Positions 25,207 to 33,502 of a stretch of DNA of 64,000 nt are shown here, in pieces. The DNA lies in contig CAYQJS010000002.1 in NCBI GenBank assembly GCA_964417895.1, positions 62,001 to 126,000 of the forward strand, read 5' to 3'. The notes under the pieces were generated by a model that had not been told where the DNA came from, made no database searches, and was given only the letters and a program-made list of their open reading frames with translations. Every line of letters begins with the position of its first letter. The stretch's first letter is position 1. A program made the position numbers and the translations under genes. The DNA comes from CAYQJS01 sp964417895. Its GTDB lineage: Bacteria > Chloroflexota > UBA6077 > SHYK01.

Positions 25207-25282
25207 GGGCCTGTAGCTCAGCTGGGAGAGCGCGCGGTTCGCATCCGCGAGGTCAGGGGTTCGAGTCCCCTCAGGTCCACCA
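25207..25282 (+). tRNA. tRNA-Ala (anticodon CGC)
   Basis: 76 nt. Acceptor GGGCCTG pairs with CAGGTCC (one G-U), followed by ACCA, so CCA is encoded. D arm GCTC-AGCTGGGA-GAGC; anticodon stem CGCGG/CCGCG with loop TTCGCAT, anticodon CGC reading GCG (Ala); T arm AGGGG/CCCCT with loop TTCGAGT. All stems are sound. The 3' part (25238-25281) is repeated exactly at 30123-30166, marking it as an integration target. Confidence 0.93.
25238..25281. other. attL (44-bp core within tRNA-Ala)
   Basis: The sequence from TTCGCATCCGCG to GTCCACC inside the tRNA is identical to 30123-30166. It is followed here by element-type DNA and at the far end by a flank (CCAGTCATCGT) resembling that after the degenerate tRNA copy. 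This is what integration by a tRNA-targeting tyrosine recombinase leaves. Confidence 0.65.
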
Positions 25283-25689
25283 TAATTTCGTGCGTAAAGT
25301 GCCCTCGTTGCCTGTACTCCCAAAGCGGAAGGATCCGTTTCTGGGGCAGTATTACTGGGGCAGCTGGCCCAACGACCGACTTCGCAAAGAAGATGCACCC
25401 TCCCGCTTGTAACGGGACTGCTAAACCAGCTGCCGCGCCATCGTGGTGGGAGCGCGACTGGGAAGCGTGAGGGGCCGCAACCCCGAGACGGCACGGATGT
25501 GAGTTCTGGGGAGGGGCCGTTTCCGACTGATCTGCTCCGTTCTCGTGCGTAACCCTAGTTTCGACTCCGCCATGGCAAAAGCCGTTTCCGCGCCTGATTT
25601 GCCCACTAAAGGTTGGGGACTGCCGAGAGTCTCGGCCCCCTGCTTGTGATCATTAGAAGCAGCGTAAAGAACAGAACGCAAGGCCAAGT
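25283..25689. other. Left end of integrated element, no intact gene
   Basis: About 400 bp with no trustworthy ORF. It contains the direct repeat CTGGGGCAGTATTACTGGGG at 25341, whose near-copy lies close to the right end, and then leads into the integrase remnant at 25690. Confidence 0.5.
25341..25364. repeat. Candidate integrase arm-type site, left
   Basis: Two CTGGGGCAG-type units separated by TATTA; the near-identical CTGGGGCAATTACTGGGGCA stands at 30009-30030. The two sites lie 60 bp and 93 bp inside the respective att cores, where arm-type binding sites of tyrosine recombinases usually lie. Confidence 0.4.
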
Positions 25690-25863
25690 GACCTGCGGCA
25701 TGCCCATGCCACCCTGATGCTCCGCGCTGGCGTTCCTATGAAGGTCGCCAGTGAACGACTGGGACCCAGTGCCATCGGAATTACTATGGACCTGTACACC
25801 CACGCCATCGAAGCAATGGATCTCGAAGCCGCAGAACTCGTCCAGCGAGCACTCCGACGGTGA
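25690..25863 (+). pseudogene. Tyrosine integrase catalytic C-terminus (remnant)
   Basis: 57 codons reading DLRHAHATLMLRAGVPMKVA, SERLGPSAIGITMDLYTHAI and a final Arg-rich tail before TGA. This is the last part of a phage-type integrase: HxxR-type box, GHS position (here GPS, so the catalytic His/Trp is lost) and the Tyr nucleophile in LYTHAI. No start and no N-terminal domains. It sits next to the tRNA attL, as expected for the integrase of the element. Confidence 0.75.
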
Positions 25864-26103
25864 GCCTCTCAGTAGCGCGAGCTCACCGTGCCGACCTGAT
25901 TAAGACGATGTCTCCGCGTCAGCGACATGTCTTTCGCGCTCGAAGCGCGCCCGATCGGCATCACGGGGCCATAACAGTCGCGAAATCACGATCGGATAAC
26001 GCAATCCACAAGCAGTTATCCGGAACCGTGAAATTGGAGCTTCAGGCATGGGTGGTCAGGAGATGGTACTAGGAATCGGGCTCATCAGAACGGAGAAGAC
26101 ATG
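25864..26103. other. Short spacer without a gene
   Basis: Follows the integrase remnant and holds no ORF or repeat that I recognise. Confidence 0.4.
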
Positions 26104-26944
26104 TCAGAGCGGTTCTGGGGACAGCTCCAGTTCGCCGCCGGGCCTTACGAGCCACACGTGCTCGTAACCGGCGCTAGCGATAGCACTCACTGCGACATCG
26201 AGGTTTAGCCCGACGTCGGAAGGGCCGTGGGAGTCGTCTCCAAGCGTCACCGGCACACCGATGCGTCTCGCTTCCGCGAGAATCCAGTCGTCCGGATAGA
26301 TGTGTCTGCACGGCTTCAAGAGGCCGCGCGCGTTCACGTCCATGGCGACGCCGGCGTCGCGCATCGCCTCCAGCACGCCCCGCACCGCCGCCTCGATCGC
26401 GGGAGTCTGGACGGCCTCCTCCGGCGTTAGCCACATCTTGATTAGGTCAAAGTGGCCGATCACGGTCGCGACCTTCCAAGCAACGAGCTCCAGCAAGTGC
26501 TCGTAGTACTTGAGCTGCAAGCGCTCAGGGCCATCCGCCCGCTCGAGCGCGTCGTCAACTCGCCACCGCTCCCAGTCGATCAAGATATCTGCATCACCCA
26601 GACGGACGTAATGGACGGACCCCACGACGTAGTCAAACGGCCACCGAGAGACGTGCTCCCGGGTCCAAGCGAGGGCGCCATGGATGTACTCCAGGTCGGC
26701 ACTGAGGAGCACAAAGGGATGGGCCTGCTTGGCCGCCTGGACGTCGACAACGTATTCGTCGAACCTGGCGAGCTGGTCGTGGAGCACCATGTCGGGGGAC
26801 AAGGCCATCGGCGGCATCTGGAAGTGCTCGGTGAAGCCGAACGCGACAAAAGTTCTTGGACGCGGCGGCCTCGGCGATCTCGATTACCTCGCCCTTTGCG
26901 TGCCCGTACCGGGAGTGGCCGCCGTGGAAGGAGCTAAGGGACAT
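26104..26944 (-). pseudogene. PHP-domain phosphoesterase (histidinol-phosphatase-like), frameshifted
   Basis: The N-terminus SSFHGGHSRYGHAKGEVIEI is in one frame and the remainder (FGFTEHFQMPPMALSPDM, VVGSVHYV, IGHFDLIK, LGDDSHGPSDVG) in the next. Removing one base from the AAAA run at 26848-26851 (TTTT on the coding strand) joins them into a full-length PHP protein of about 280 residues with all the metal-ligand histidine clusters. It would hydrolyse a phosphomonoester, histidinol phosphate being the usual substrate. Either a recent pseudogene or a homopolymer sequencing error. Cargo of the tRNA-Ala element. Confidence 0.75.
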
Positions 26945-27235
26945 GTATGAGGACCCCGATGGCTGTCGAGAAGAAGTCAGCTTTTCCTCAGTGCTAGGTT
27001 ACCCTTTTCCCTTCCCCTTGAATTGGAAGCAGCGAACTTCCGATACAGATGAGTCTCGCAGTCAAGGGACCCATCGGATTGCCCTCGTCGTGACCCGAAG
27101 GCGCGCGACCAGCTTGGCGGGCTGTTTGGTCACAATGCCTGGAGCCCCACCAACAGCGGTTCGCCAACCACGCGATAGTAGTGCTCATGCGCGTGGTGTT
27201 CATCCTTCTAGCCCGTGTGAGCCGCCTTTCGTGAG

Positions 27236-27333
27236 CCGCCTTGGAAGCGCTCGAAGATGCGTGGAAGGTCCTCCTCGGCAATGCCTCTCCCGGTGTCGGC
27301 TACTTCAATTTGAGGAGTGCCAGCGCCGGAGGT
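27236..27333 (-). pseudogene. Sensor histidine kinase ATPase-domain fragment
   Basis: PQIEVADTGRGIAEEDLPRI then FERFQGG on the minus strand is the G1/F-box stretch of a HATPase_c domain (xVxDxGxGIxxEDLPxIFERF). Nothing else of a kinase is present; the frame ends soon after. It lies just downstream of the 2-hydroxyacid dehydrogenase. The rest of 26945-27235 shows no gene. Confidence 0.55.
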
Positions 27334-28335
27334 CTAGTCCCCACGCCGTCCGCGCCAGCTTGGCGCTACCTCCGGGTTCACCGCGAGGTCCGGCATGCGG
27401 CCGTCCATCGCGGTGAGCACCGTGTTCATCAGCGTGTCCATCCGGGCCTTCCGCGAGGCCTCCGCGCTCGATACGTTGTGCGCCGTCAGCAGCACGCGGT
27501 CCGAGTCCAGCGCCAGCAGCGGGCTGTCCATCGGCAGCGGCTCGCGGGAGTACACGTCGATGCCCGCGCCGGCGATCCATCCTTCGTTGATCGCTTCGCA
27601 CAACGCCGCTTCATCGATGACCTGTCCGCGCGACGTGTTGACGACGGCCGCCGTTGGCTTCATCGACCGCAGCTCGTCGCGGCCGATCATGCCTTGCGTC
27701 TCTTTCGTCAGCGGCACAGTCAGCACCACGAAGTCGGACTCGCGGAGCAGCGTTTGCAGGTCCACCGGCTGGGCCTTTACCTCTGCGAACACGTCCGGCT
27801 TGGGCGTGCGCGTGTGCACCAACAGGCGTGCGTTCCATCCGTTCAGCATGCGCGTGAAGCTCGTCCCGATGCGCCCGAGGCCCACGAGGCCCACCGTGCT
27901 GCCGTGGATGAGCGTGCCCTCATCGGCGTCGTTCGCCCACCGGCCGGCGCGCAGGCCGGCCGTCTTCTGCGTGAGCCGCTTGGCAACCGCCAGCATGAGC
28001 GTGAACGTCCCCTCCGCCACGCCGATGCTCTGCAGAGGCGTCGGCGTGTTGCACACGACGATGCCGAGCTCGTTCGCCGCGGCGACGTCGATCTTGTCGT
28101 AGCCGAGGCCTGTCGCAATGCACGCGGTCAGCTCCGGCAGCGCCTCCATCAGCCTGCGAGAGCCCTCGTTGTACACGAGGCAATGCGCACCGTGGGCTAC
28201 CGGGATGATCAAGTCGTCGCTGGGACGCGGACCGCGGGAGCTCTCCGCGTCGCCCAGGACGAGCTCGTGTCCCGTATCCTCGATGGCTGCGTAGGCCTCC
28301 CTTGGGCTCTGGGGCATCACCACGACGACCCTCAT
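27334..28335 (-). CDS. D-2-hydroxyacid dehydrogenase
   Basis: A 333-residue NAD-dependent D-isomer-specific dehydrogenase. The nucleotide motif VGLVGLGRIGTSFTRML, the conserved NTSRGQVIDEAAL with its substrate-region residues, GAGIDVYSREPL (catalytic Glu) and LTAHNVSSAE (catalytic His in the usual TPH position) are visible. It reduces a 2-oxo acid or oxidises a D-2-hydroxy acid. ATG 28335 has GAGGACGAG upstream. It appears intact and is the only clearly sound gene between attL and attR. Confidence 0.9.
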   Translation of the reverse strand: MRVVVVMPQSPREAYAAIEDTGHELVLGDAESSRGPRPSDDLIIPVAHGAHCLVYNEGSRRLMEALPELTACIATGLGYDKIDVAAANELGIVVCNTPTPLQSIGVAEGTFTLMLAVAKRLTQKTAGLRAGRWANDADEGTLIHGSTVGLVGLGRIGTSFTRMLNGWNARLLVHTRTPKPDVFAEVKAQPVDLQTLLRESDFVVLTVPLTKETQGMIGRDELRSMKPTAAVVNTSRGQVIDEAALCEAINEGWIAGAGIDVYSREPLPMDSPLLALDSDRVLLTAHNVSSAEASRKARMDTLMNTVLTAMDGRMPDLAVNPEVAPSWRGRRGD

Positions 28336-28365
28336 GTCTCGTCCTCCGGGTGGCGCGTCTCGCAC

Positions 28366-29135
28366 AGCATAGCGTGGATTATCGGTGCGTTGTCAACAAC
28401 GCGTCGCACCGGGGGTCGTCCGAACGACCAAGTGACCGGTCCGAATTCAGGATTCCCTCTGCCCCGCCCTCATTTCAACCTAATCGAGGAACAGGTCCTT
28501 CAGGAGCCATGGCAACCACCGAGTAGCGCAACCGCACCCTAGAGGCCACCGGCGAGGGCGCGGAGCCATTTTTTAGCAGTCACCTAGCCTCGGCATTCCT
28601 CATCACCGTTGCCCTTGTCGTCGTATGGGTAAGATCACGAACTGCTGATCCTGTGCACTGTGCGGAAACCGGCTCAAGACCGCTCTTACACATGCGGACC
28701 ACTGAAGCCATCGGCAGGAGAATATTTGCATCGGATGTCGCGAGCTGGCCCCGTCCCGGACTCAGTCGCTAGGTTACCGCGGTGGCTTCGGTCGGAGGCG
28801 GCCCTGTTTCCACCCGAAGAGATGGCCGCAATCGGATGACGGCACCGTAGTAGTTCAGTCTCTCAAGTTCAGCTCCGAGCTCGGTCGTAGCGTTCGGCCG
28901 CCTCGTTGAAGGTTCTTCGCAGCAAATCGTCCGACGCCCTCATGGGCCTCCTAAACATCAACCGTCGCTGCGACAAGGGAGCCTCCGATGAGACGGCGAC
29001 CGAAACTCAGCTCCTTGACGCAGGTTGATCAGTCCGGCCGGGGTCGGTTCGGAAAACCCCAGATGTCAGGTAGAAGTGCAGCATAACTGGCTCTCCCGCA
29101 ACGACGTGAATCCCGTTTAAGGTGTCCGAGGTCAC
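28366..29135. other. Gene-poor 770 bp inside the element
   Basis: No intact gene. It contains the truncated methyltransferase 5' end at 28869-28943; the remainder has no convincing ORF, repeat or RNA fold that I can see. Confidence 0.5.
28869..28943 (-). pseudogene. Truncated methyltransferase N-terminus
   Basis: TTTAGGAGG stands 3 bp before ATG 28943, opening 24 codons with LLRRTFNEAAERYDRAR before a stop. FxEAAxxYDRxRP is the usual beginning of a family of class I SAM-dependent methyltransferases; the SAM-binding domain is missing. Confidence 0.45.
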
Positions 29136-29887
29136 ATGAGCCCGCAGCATTACGATCAGATCGGCCAGGGCTATGCGGCCCGCCGCCGCGCTGACCCTCG
29201 AATCCAGGAAATGATTGGTCGCGCTCTTGAGGGCGCTGAGCGGGTCTTAAACGTTGGAGCCGGTGCCGGCTCGTACGAGCCCAGCAATCGGCGGGTCATT
29301 GCCGTGGAACCGTCCAGCGTGATGATTGCCCAGCGACCTATCGGGGCAGCCTCCGTGGTCCAGGCCGTCGCCGAAAGGCTTCCCTTTCGCGATTATGTGT
29401 TCGACGTGGCGATGGCCATCTTGGCTGTTCACCACTTCACGGACATCGCCCTCGGTCTCAGCGAAATGCGGAGAGTGGCCAACCGCGTTGTGCTACTCTC
29501 TTTGATCGAGATGCTGATCTCTTCTGGCTGACCCGCGAGTACTTTCCCGAGGTGGCAGACTGGGATAGACGAAGACTTCCTCCCCTTCAGGATTACGTGG
29601 ACCAGCTTGGTGGCGTGGAGGAATGGATTGTCCCGATCCCCAACGACTGCACCGACGGCTTTTTCGGTGCCTACTGGGCTAGGCCGGAGGCCTACCTAGA
29701 TCCCGCTGTTCGCGGGGGAATGTCGACTCTGGGGCTCATCAACACGACGACAGTTAAGGCGCGGCTAAGGAGACTTGCCGATGATCTGCACTCCGGGGCC
29801 TGGGATGCGAAGCACGGCGAGCTGCGTGGGTTGGACTCTCTCGATATCGGGTACCGGCTGCTCGTCGGACCTAGACGGTCCACATAG
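29136..29887 (+). pseudogene. Class I SAM-dependent methyltransferase, frameshifted
   Basis: The first part carries YDQIGQGYAARRRADPRI, the SAM motif VLNVGAGAGSYEP, VAVEPS-type acidic loop (VIAVEPSSVMI) and FDVAMAILAVHHFTD. The C-terminal part (FWLTREYFPEVADWDRR onward) is in another frame. One missing T at the TTT run 29501-29503 restores LLSFDRDADLFWLTREYF and gives a protein near 250 residues. GAGG precedes ATG 29136. Target unknown. Like the PHP gene, the lesion is a single T in a short run, so sequencing error is possible. Confidence 0.75.
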
Positions 29888-30008
29888 TAACGGCTCGGTT
29901 ATGGGAAGCCCCTACCGCCAGCAGCGGGCCGCCGTAGGCGGCCATTTCCGGATAAGAGGAATTATGGGAACTCCCGCGGCGGAGCGGGGCCGCGATCCCC
30001 GGGTATCT

Positions 30009-30030
30009 CTGGGGCAATTACTGGGGCAAC
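30009..30030. repeat. Candidate integrase arm-type site, right
   Basis: CTGGGGCAATTACTGGGGCA, near-identical to the site at 25341-25364 and in the same orientation. Confidence 0.4.
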
Positions 30031-30122
30031 GGGAACTGGAAAGGACACTTCCGTAGCGGATCCGGAGCGCCTCGCAGGCACGAAAACGGACTAGGACGGC
30101 CAAAATGGAGGCCACCGCAGAA

Positions 30123-30166
30123 TTCGCATCCGCGAGGTCAGGGGTTCGAGTCCCCTCAGGTCCACC
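30123..30166. other. attR (44-bp tRNA-Ala 3' end)
   Basis: Exact copy of positions 25238-25281. The 5' half of the tRNA is absent, so it is not a tRNA gene. The following CCAGTCATCGT resembles CCGGTCATCGT after the degenerate tRNA at 16823, showing the original chromosomal flank. Confidence 0.65.
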
Positions 30167-30224
30167 CAGTCATCGTCTTGCATTGAGTTGCTCTACTCGG
30201 GTAGAAAGTGACCGGAGCGGGAGC

Positions 30225-30431
30225 GTGACAACCATCGAGGTCCCGTCGGAACTCACCGACTTCCGTCTGCCAGGCGCCGTCCAGGCGCGACTGCAGCACT
30301 TGCTCGACCGGCAAGACAGTGGCGAGCCTCTCACACCGGATGAAAGGCTCGAAGCCGAGGGTCGCGTCGAGCTGGCCGAACTTCTCTCGCTGTTGCGGCT
30401 GTGTGTTAAGCGAGCTGCTTCCGGTGCGTGA
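30225..30431 (+). CDS. Small conserved protein preceding HNH nuclease
   Basis: 68 residues: an N-terminal strand (TTIEVPSELTDF) then helices (AVQARLQHLLDRQDSGEPLT, PDERLEAEGRVELAELLSLL). Small acidic proteins of this pattern commonly precede HNH genes in Chloroflexota and cyanobacteria (from memory), as a possible antitoxin or immunity partner. GTG 30225 has CGGAG 7 bp upstream. GTGA overlap couples it with the next gene. Confidence 0.65.
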   Translation: MTTIEVPSELTDFRLPGAVQARLQHLLDRQDSGEPLTPDERLEAEGRVELAELLSLLRLCVKRAASGA

Positions 30432-30976
30432 ATCTCAACGTTCCTCCCGCCCTCCGGCGATTGGTTGTCGTCCGGGCGGGTGACCGCTGCGAGTACTGTC
30501 AGCTACCGCAGGTCGGGCAGGAAGCGACCTTTCACGTTGACCACGTGGTGCCGGTGGTCCAAGGGGGACCAACCGCTGCTGAGAATCTCGCCCTCGCGTG
30601 CGTATCCTGCTCGCTGCGCAAGGGTTCGCTCCAGTCTGCCGAGGATCCGGACACCGGAGAGGTCGTGTCCATCTTCAGTCCACGCGGACATGTCTGGCCA
30701 AACCATTCTCTCTGGCAGGGCGTGCGGCTACTCGGCATAACGCCGATTGGACGGGCGACGGTCGCCTACCTCGAGGCTCAACCGACCAGCAATCTTGGCC
30801 ATTCGGGCAGAAGAGGTCGCGTTCGGGCGTCATCCTTCGTCCTGAGAATACGGGAAGTGGACGGCGACCGGCAGGGCTCTTACGCCCTCACCCTCAGCGG
30901 GCGGTGTCGGCTGATTCTTACAGTCGAGGACGACACGGCAATTATCGAGGAGGTCACCAACCACTATGGCGATTGA
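30428..30976 (+). CDS. HNH endonuclease fused to HigB-like toxin C-terminus
   Basis: 182 residues. Residues 1-110 are an HNH nuclease with a zinc-knuckle pair: CEYCQLP, FHVDHVVPVVQGGPTAAENLAL and CVSC, where DH and N are the catalytic His region and metal ligands. From about residue 128 (RASSFVLRIREVDGDRQGSY, then LTLSGRCRLILTVEDDT and EEVTNHYGD) the sequence changes to the second half of a RelE/HigB-type toxin. The toxin N-terminal half is missing. The stop overlaps higA by 11 bp, the usual higBA spacing. This is probably a deletion fusion between two adjacent modules; whether the hybrid is active is unknown. Confidence 0.7.
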   Translation: MNLNVPPALRRLVVVRAGDRCEYCQLPQVGQEATFHVDHVVPVVQGGPTAAENLALACVSCSLRKGSLQSAEDPDTGEVVSIFSPRGHVWPNHSLWQGVRLLGITPIGRATVAYLEAQPTSNLGHSGRRGRVRASSFVLRIREVDGDRQGSYALTLSGRCRLILTVEDDTAIIEEVTNHYGD

Positions 30977-31244
30977 TTACGCCGGTGCCGACGCCATCCT
31001 TCCTCCTGGAGAAATCTTGGAGGAAGAGCTGGAGGCTAGAGGGATGACCCAGAAGGAACTCGCGCAGAGGATGGGCCGCCCCGTCCAGACCATCAACGAG
31101 GTCATCAGAGGGAAGCGGGCGCTGACGGCAGAGACCGCTCTGGGCCTGGAGCGAGTTCTCGGCATCGAGGCTGGCCTCTGGGTGCGGCTCGAGGGCGACT
31201 ATAGATTGGCCGTCGCGAGACAGAAGCTCTCCAGGGCCTCATAG
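30966..31244 (+). CDS. higA: HigA-type antitoxin
   Basis: 92 residues with an Xre-family HTH: PPGEILEEELEARGMTQKELA, QRMGRPVQTINEVIRGKRALT, then AETALGLERVLGIEAGLWVRLE. This is the standard HigA length and layout; it binds the toxin and its own promoter. The ATG lies inside the end of the HNH-HigB hybrid gene. Its cognate toxin is truncated, so it may be an orphan antitoxin or regulator. Confidence 0.85.
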   Translation: MAIDYAGADAILPPGEILEEELEARGMTQKELAQRMGRPVQTINEVIRGKRALTAETALGLERVLGIEAGLWVRLEGDYRLAVARQKLSRAS

Positions 31245-31291
31245 TCGCGGAATGGGCTCGCATTTCTAGGCCACACTCAGCGGCGATTCCC

Positions 31292-33112
31292 CTACCCCAT
31301 ATTGCGGTTCTCGGAGCGCACGTCCACCACGACTAGCTGCCCGCGCTTCACGTCCTCTACCGCTCGCCGCAGCGCCGGCCCCAGCTCGTTGGGAGCCTGA
31401 ACGGGGCCCTCGCCCCCGACGCCGAAGTCCCTGGCGACGCTCGCGTAGTCGATCTCCGGGTTCTCGAGGCGCATGCCCACCCACTTATTCTCTGGCGGGC
31501 GCTCCCGAATGCGGGCGATCCGGTCCTGGTGGTCTTCGTCGTTGTAGTAGGAGCGGTTGTTGTTGACGATCCATAGGGATGGGATGTGGTAGTGAGCCGC
31601 GGTCCAGAGCGCCTGGATCGACGACAGGAAGTCGCCGTCGCCCAGGATGGCGACGGGAAGCTTGCCGGTGCCCTTGAGACCGAGGGCCGCGCCCAGCGAC
31701 GTGCCAGGCCCCGAGCCCACGGCGCCGCCCCCGCCTCCGCCCACGTTCCGCTCCGGCCCCGGGATCGCGAATACGCCCGGCGCCATCCGTCCCACGCGGC
31801 CGTGAGTCAGGACGAAGTCCTCATCTTTGATGGTCTGCCACAACTCGCCCACGAGGCGCGCCTCGCTGATTTGCGGATGGTCCCAGGCTGCTTCGACACT
31901 GGCCCGATTCCGAGCGCGCAGCCGCTCCTGGCGCGGCTCGAGGGCCTGGCGGCGCCGCTCGATCCGAGCGCGGGCTGCGCTGTCCATGAGCGAGCGGCAC
32001 TCCTCGAGGAGCAGGGGGAGCGCCGCCTTCGAGTCGGCTAGCATCGGGACGTCGACGGAAGGGAGCGCCTGGTAGTCCGTGGTGAGGCCACGGTGGACCA
32101 GCTCGTCCAGCGAGATGCTGATGACCCGCTGGCCGCGACCATCGGCGCTCGGGGCCACCCGAGCGCGGGCGCCGTGCGTCGGCGATGGCACGAGCGAGCC
32201 CGCCAGGTCGGTCGCGTCGATGCCAAGGACCACGTCGGCTTCGGCCAGAAGCTCGCCCGCGGCGCCCGCGAAGTCCAGGGCGTGCGGAGTCGGAAAGCTG
32301 TGCCGCGCTCCGAGGTTCACTACGGGCATGGCGAGGAGCTCCGCGAGCTCCACCAGCACGCGCACGGCGTCGGCGCGGCGGCCGACCCGGTCGGCGAACG
32401 CCAGCGGCAGCTCGGCGCCCACCAGGAGCCGCGCCGCCTCCCTGAGCCCGCCGCGGTCCGGCTCGGGCCCCGCGGCGGGCCGGTAGCGGCTCACGTCCGG
32501 CAACAAGAACGGCCCGTCGATGGGCTCTTCCTGGTCCTCAACGTTGAAGCACACGTAGACCGGCCCGCACGGCTCGGTCACGGCGATGCGATAGGCGCGC
32601 ATGAGCGACTCGGGGATCGCCGCCACGGAGTGCGGCTGGTCGTCCCACTTGGTGAAGTCTCGGATCGCGTTGCCCTGGAGATTGGCGGTGTGAATCCAGT
32701 CGATCCACGGCCGCCGCTTGGTGGCGTCCATGGGCCCGGTGCCGCCGAGCAGCAACACCGGTACGCGGTCGCACCAGGCGTCGTAGACGGTCATCGCGGT
32801 GTTGAGCAGGCCCACGAAGTCGTGGACGATGGCCGCCATGGGGCGGCCCGTCGCCTGCGCGTAGCCGCGCGCCAGGGACACGGTGATCATCTCGTGGTTG
32901 CAGAGGATGAGCTCGGGCTTGCGATTGGCGGTGTAGTTGACCGCGGAGTCGTGGATGCCCCTGAACGAAGAGCCCGGCAGCTCGGCCGCGTACTCGATGT
33001 CCAGCAGGCGCAGCATGTCGAGGACGACGTCGGAGCCCCACGCCGGCCGGCCGGCGCCACCTCCAACCCCCGTCGGCATGTCCATCGTCTGTCGCTCCTG
33101 AATCGTCGCCAT
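31292..33112 (-). CDS. Thiamine-pyrophosphate-dependent enzyme
   Basis: 606 residues with the three-domain layout of acetolactate-synthase/benzoylformate-decarboxylase relatives: an N-terminal Pyr domain (ELILCNHEMITVSLARGYAQ with the catalytic Glu position occupied by NHE), a central domain (VLVELAELLAMPVVNLG), and a PP domain with GDGDFLSSIQALWTA and NNNRSYYND, the GDG-N TPP/Mg motif. It cleaves or joins 2-oxo acids; the precise substrate is open. ATG 33112 lies 9 bp after AGGAGG. A fragment of a close homologue lies at 21.0 kb. Single gene, next to catabolic genes. Confidence 0.88.
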   Translation of the reverse strand: MATIQERQTMDMPTGVGGGAGRPAWGSDVVLDMLRLLDIEYAAELPGSSFRGIHDSAVNYTANRKPELILCNHEMITVSLARGYAQATGRPMAAIVHDFVGLLNTAMTVYDAWCDRVPVLLLGGTGPMDATKRRPWIDWIHTANLQGNAIRDFTKWDDQPHSVAAIPESLMRAYRIAVTEPCGPVYVCFNVEDQEEPIDGPFLLPDVSRYRPAAGPEPDRGGLREAARLLVGAELPLAFADRVGRRADAVRVLVELAELLAMPVVNLGARHSFPTPHALDFAGAAGELLAEADVVLGIDATDLAGSLVPSPTHGARARVAPSADGRGQRVISISLDELVHRGLTTDYQALPSVDVPMLADSKAALPLLLEECRSLMDSAARARIERRRQALEPRQERLRARNRASVEAAWDHPQISEARLVGELWQTIKDEDFVLTHGRVGRMAPGVFAIPGPERNVGGGGGGAVGSGPGTSLGAALGLKGTGKLPVAILGDGDFLSSIQALWTAAHYHIPSLWIVNNNRSYYNDEDHQDRIARIRERPPENKWVGMRLENPEIDYASVARDFGVGGEGPVQAPNELGPALRRAVEDVKRGQLVVVDVRSENRNMG

Positions 33113-33487
33113 GGCTTCCACCTCCTAGCAAACGGCCATCATAGCACTCCCTGTCCAGGCTAGATGACCCGTGAGGGACGTTGGAGCCTTAGAATGCAAG
33201 TGTGCGCAGCGGGTGTGCCCCAAGCTAGTGCGCTCGTAGGGAAACGCCCTCACCCCACCCCTTCGACAGGCTCTCCGAGTACCCCGATTTATCGGGGCTC
33301 GGAGTCCGCAAGGCGGACAGGGCAGGCTCTCTCCCAGAGGGAGAGGGGGCAGCCGAATCGCCTCTCCCTCTGGGAGAGGCCGGCCGCAGCCCGCGAGAGC
33401 GGGCACGGACGGGTGAGGGCGTGACTCCGACGGGCGCAGCGCATTAAGTCAGGGGACACCCTGCGCAGCCGCGCCGGGGCAAGGCAT
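33113..33487. repeat. Repeat-rich intergenic region
   Basis: About 375 bp without a gene. Contains CCTCACCCCACCCC, a CCCCGATTTATCGGGG hairpin (33282-33297) and two copies of the dispersed CTCTCCCTCTGGGAGAGG palindrome (about 33330-33380). Confidence 0.55.
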
Positions 33488-33502
33488 CTGTCAAGCGTCC
33501 TC

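Larger units (their letters stand above)
29888..30224. other. Right end of integrated element
   Basis: About 340 bp without a gene apart from the right arm-type repeat (30009-30030) and the att core (30123-30166). Confidence 0.5.

Noticed and set aside
27140..27235. Fragment resembling a trehalose-phosphate synthase (HEHYYRVVGEPLLVGLQAL)
   Set aside because: The match is a short pattern from memory, bounded by stop codons; too weak to call.
30123..30166. Third tRNA-Ala gene
   Set aside because: Only the 3' 44 bases are present, with no acceptor 5' strand or D arm; it is an attachment site.
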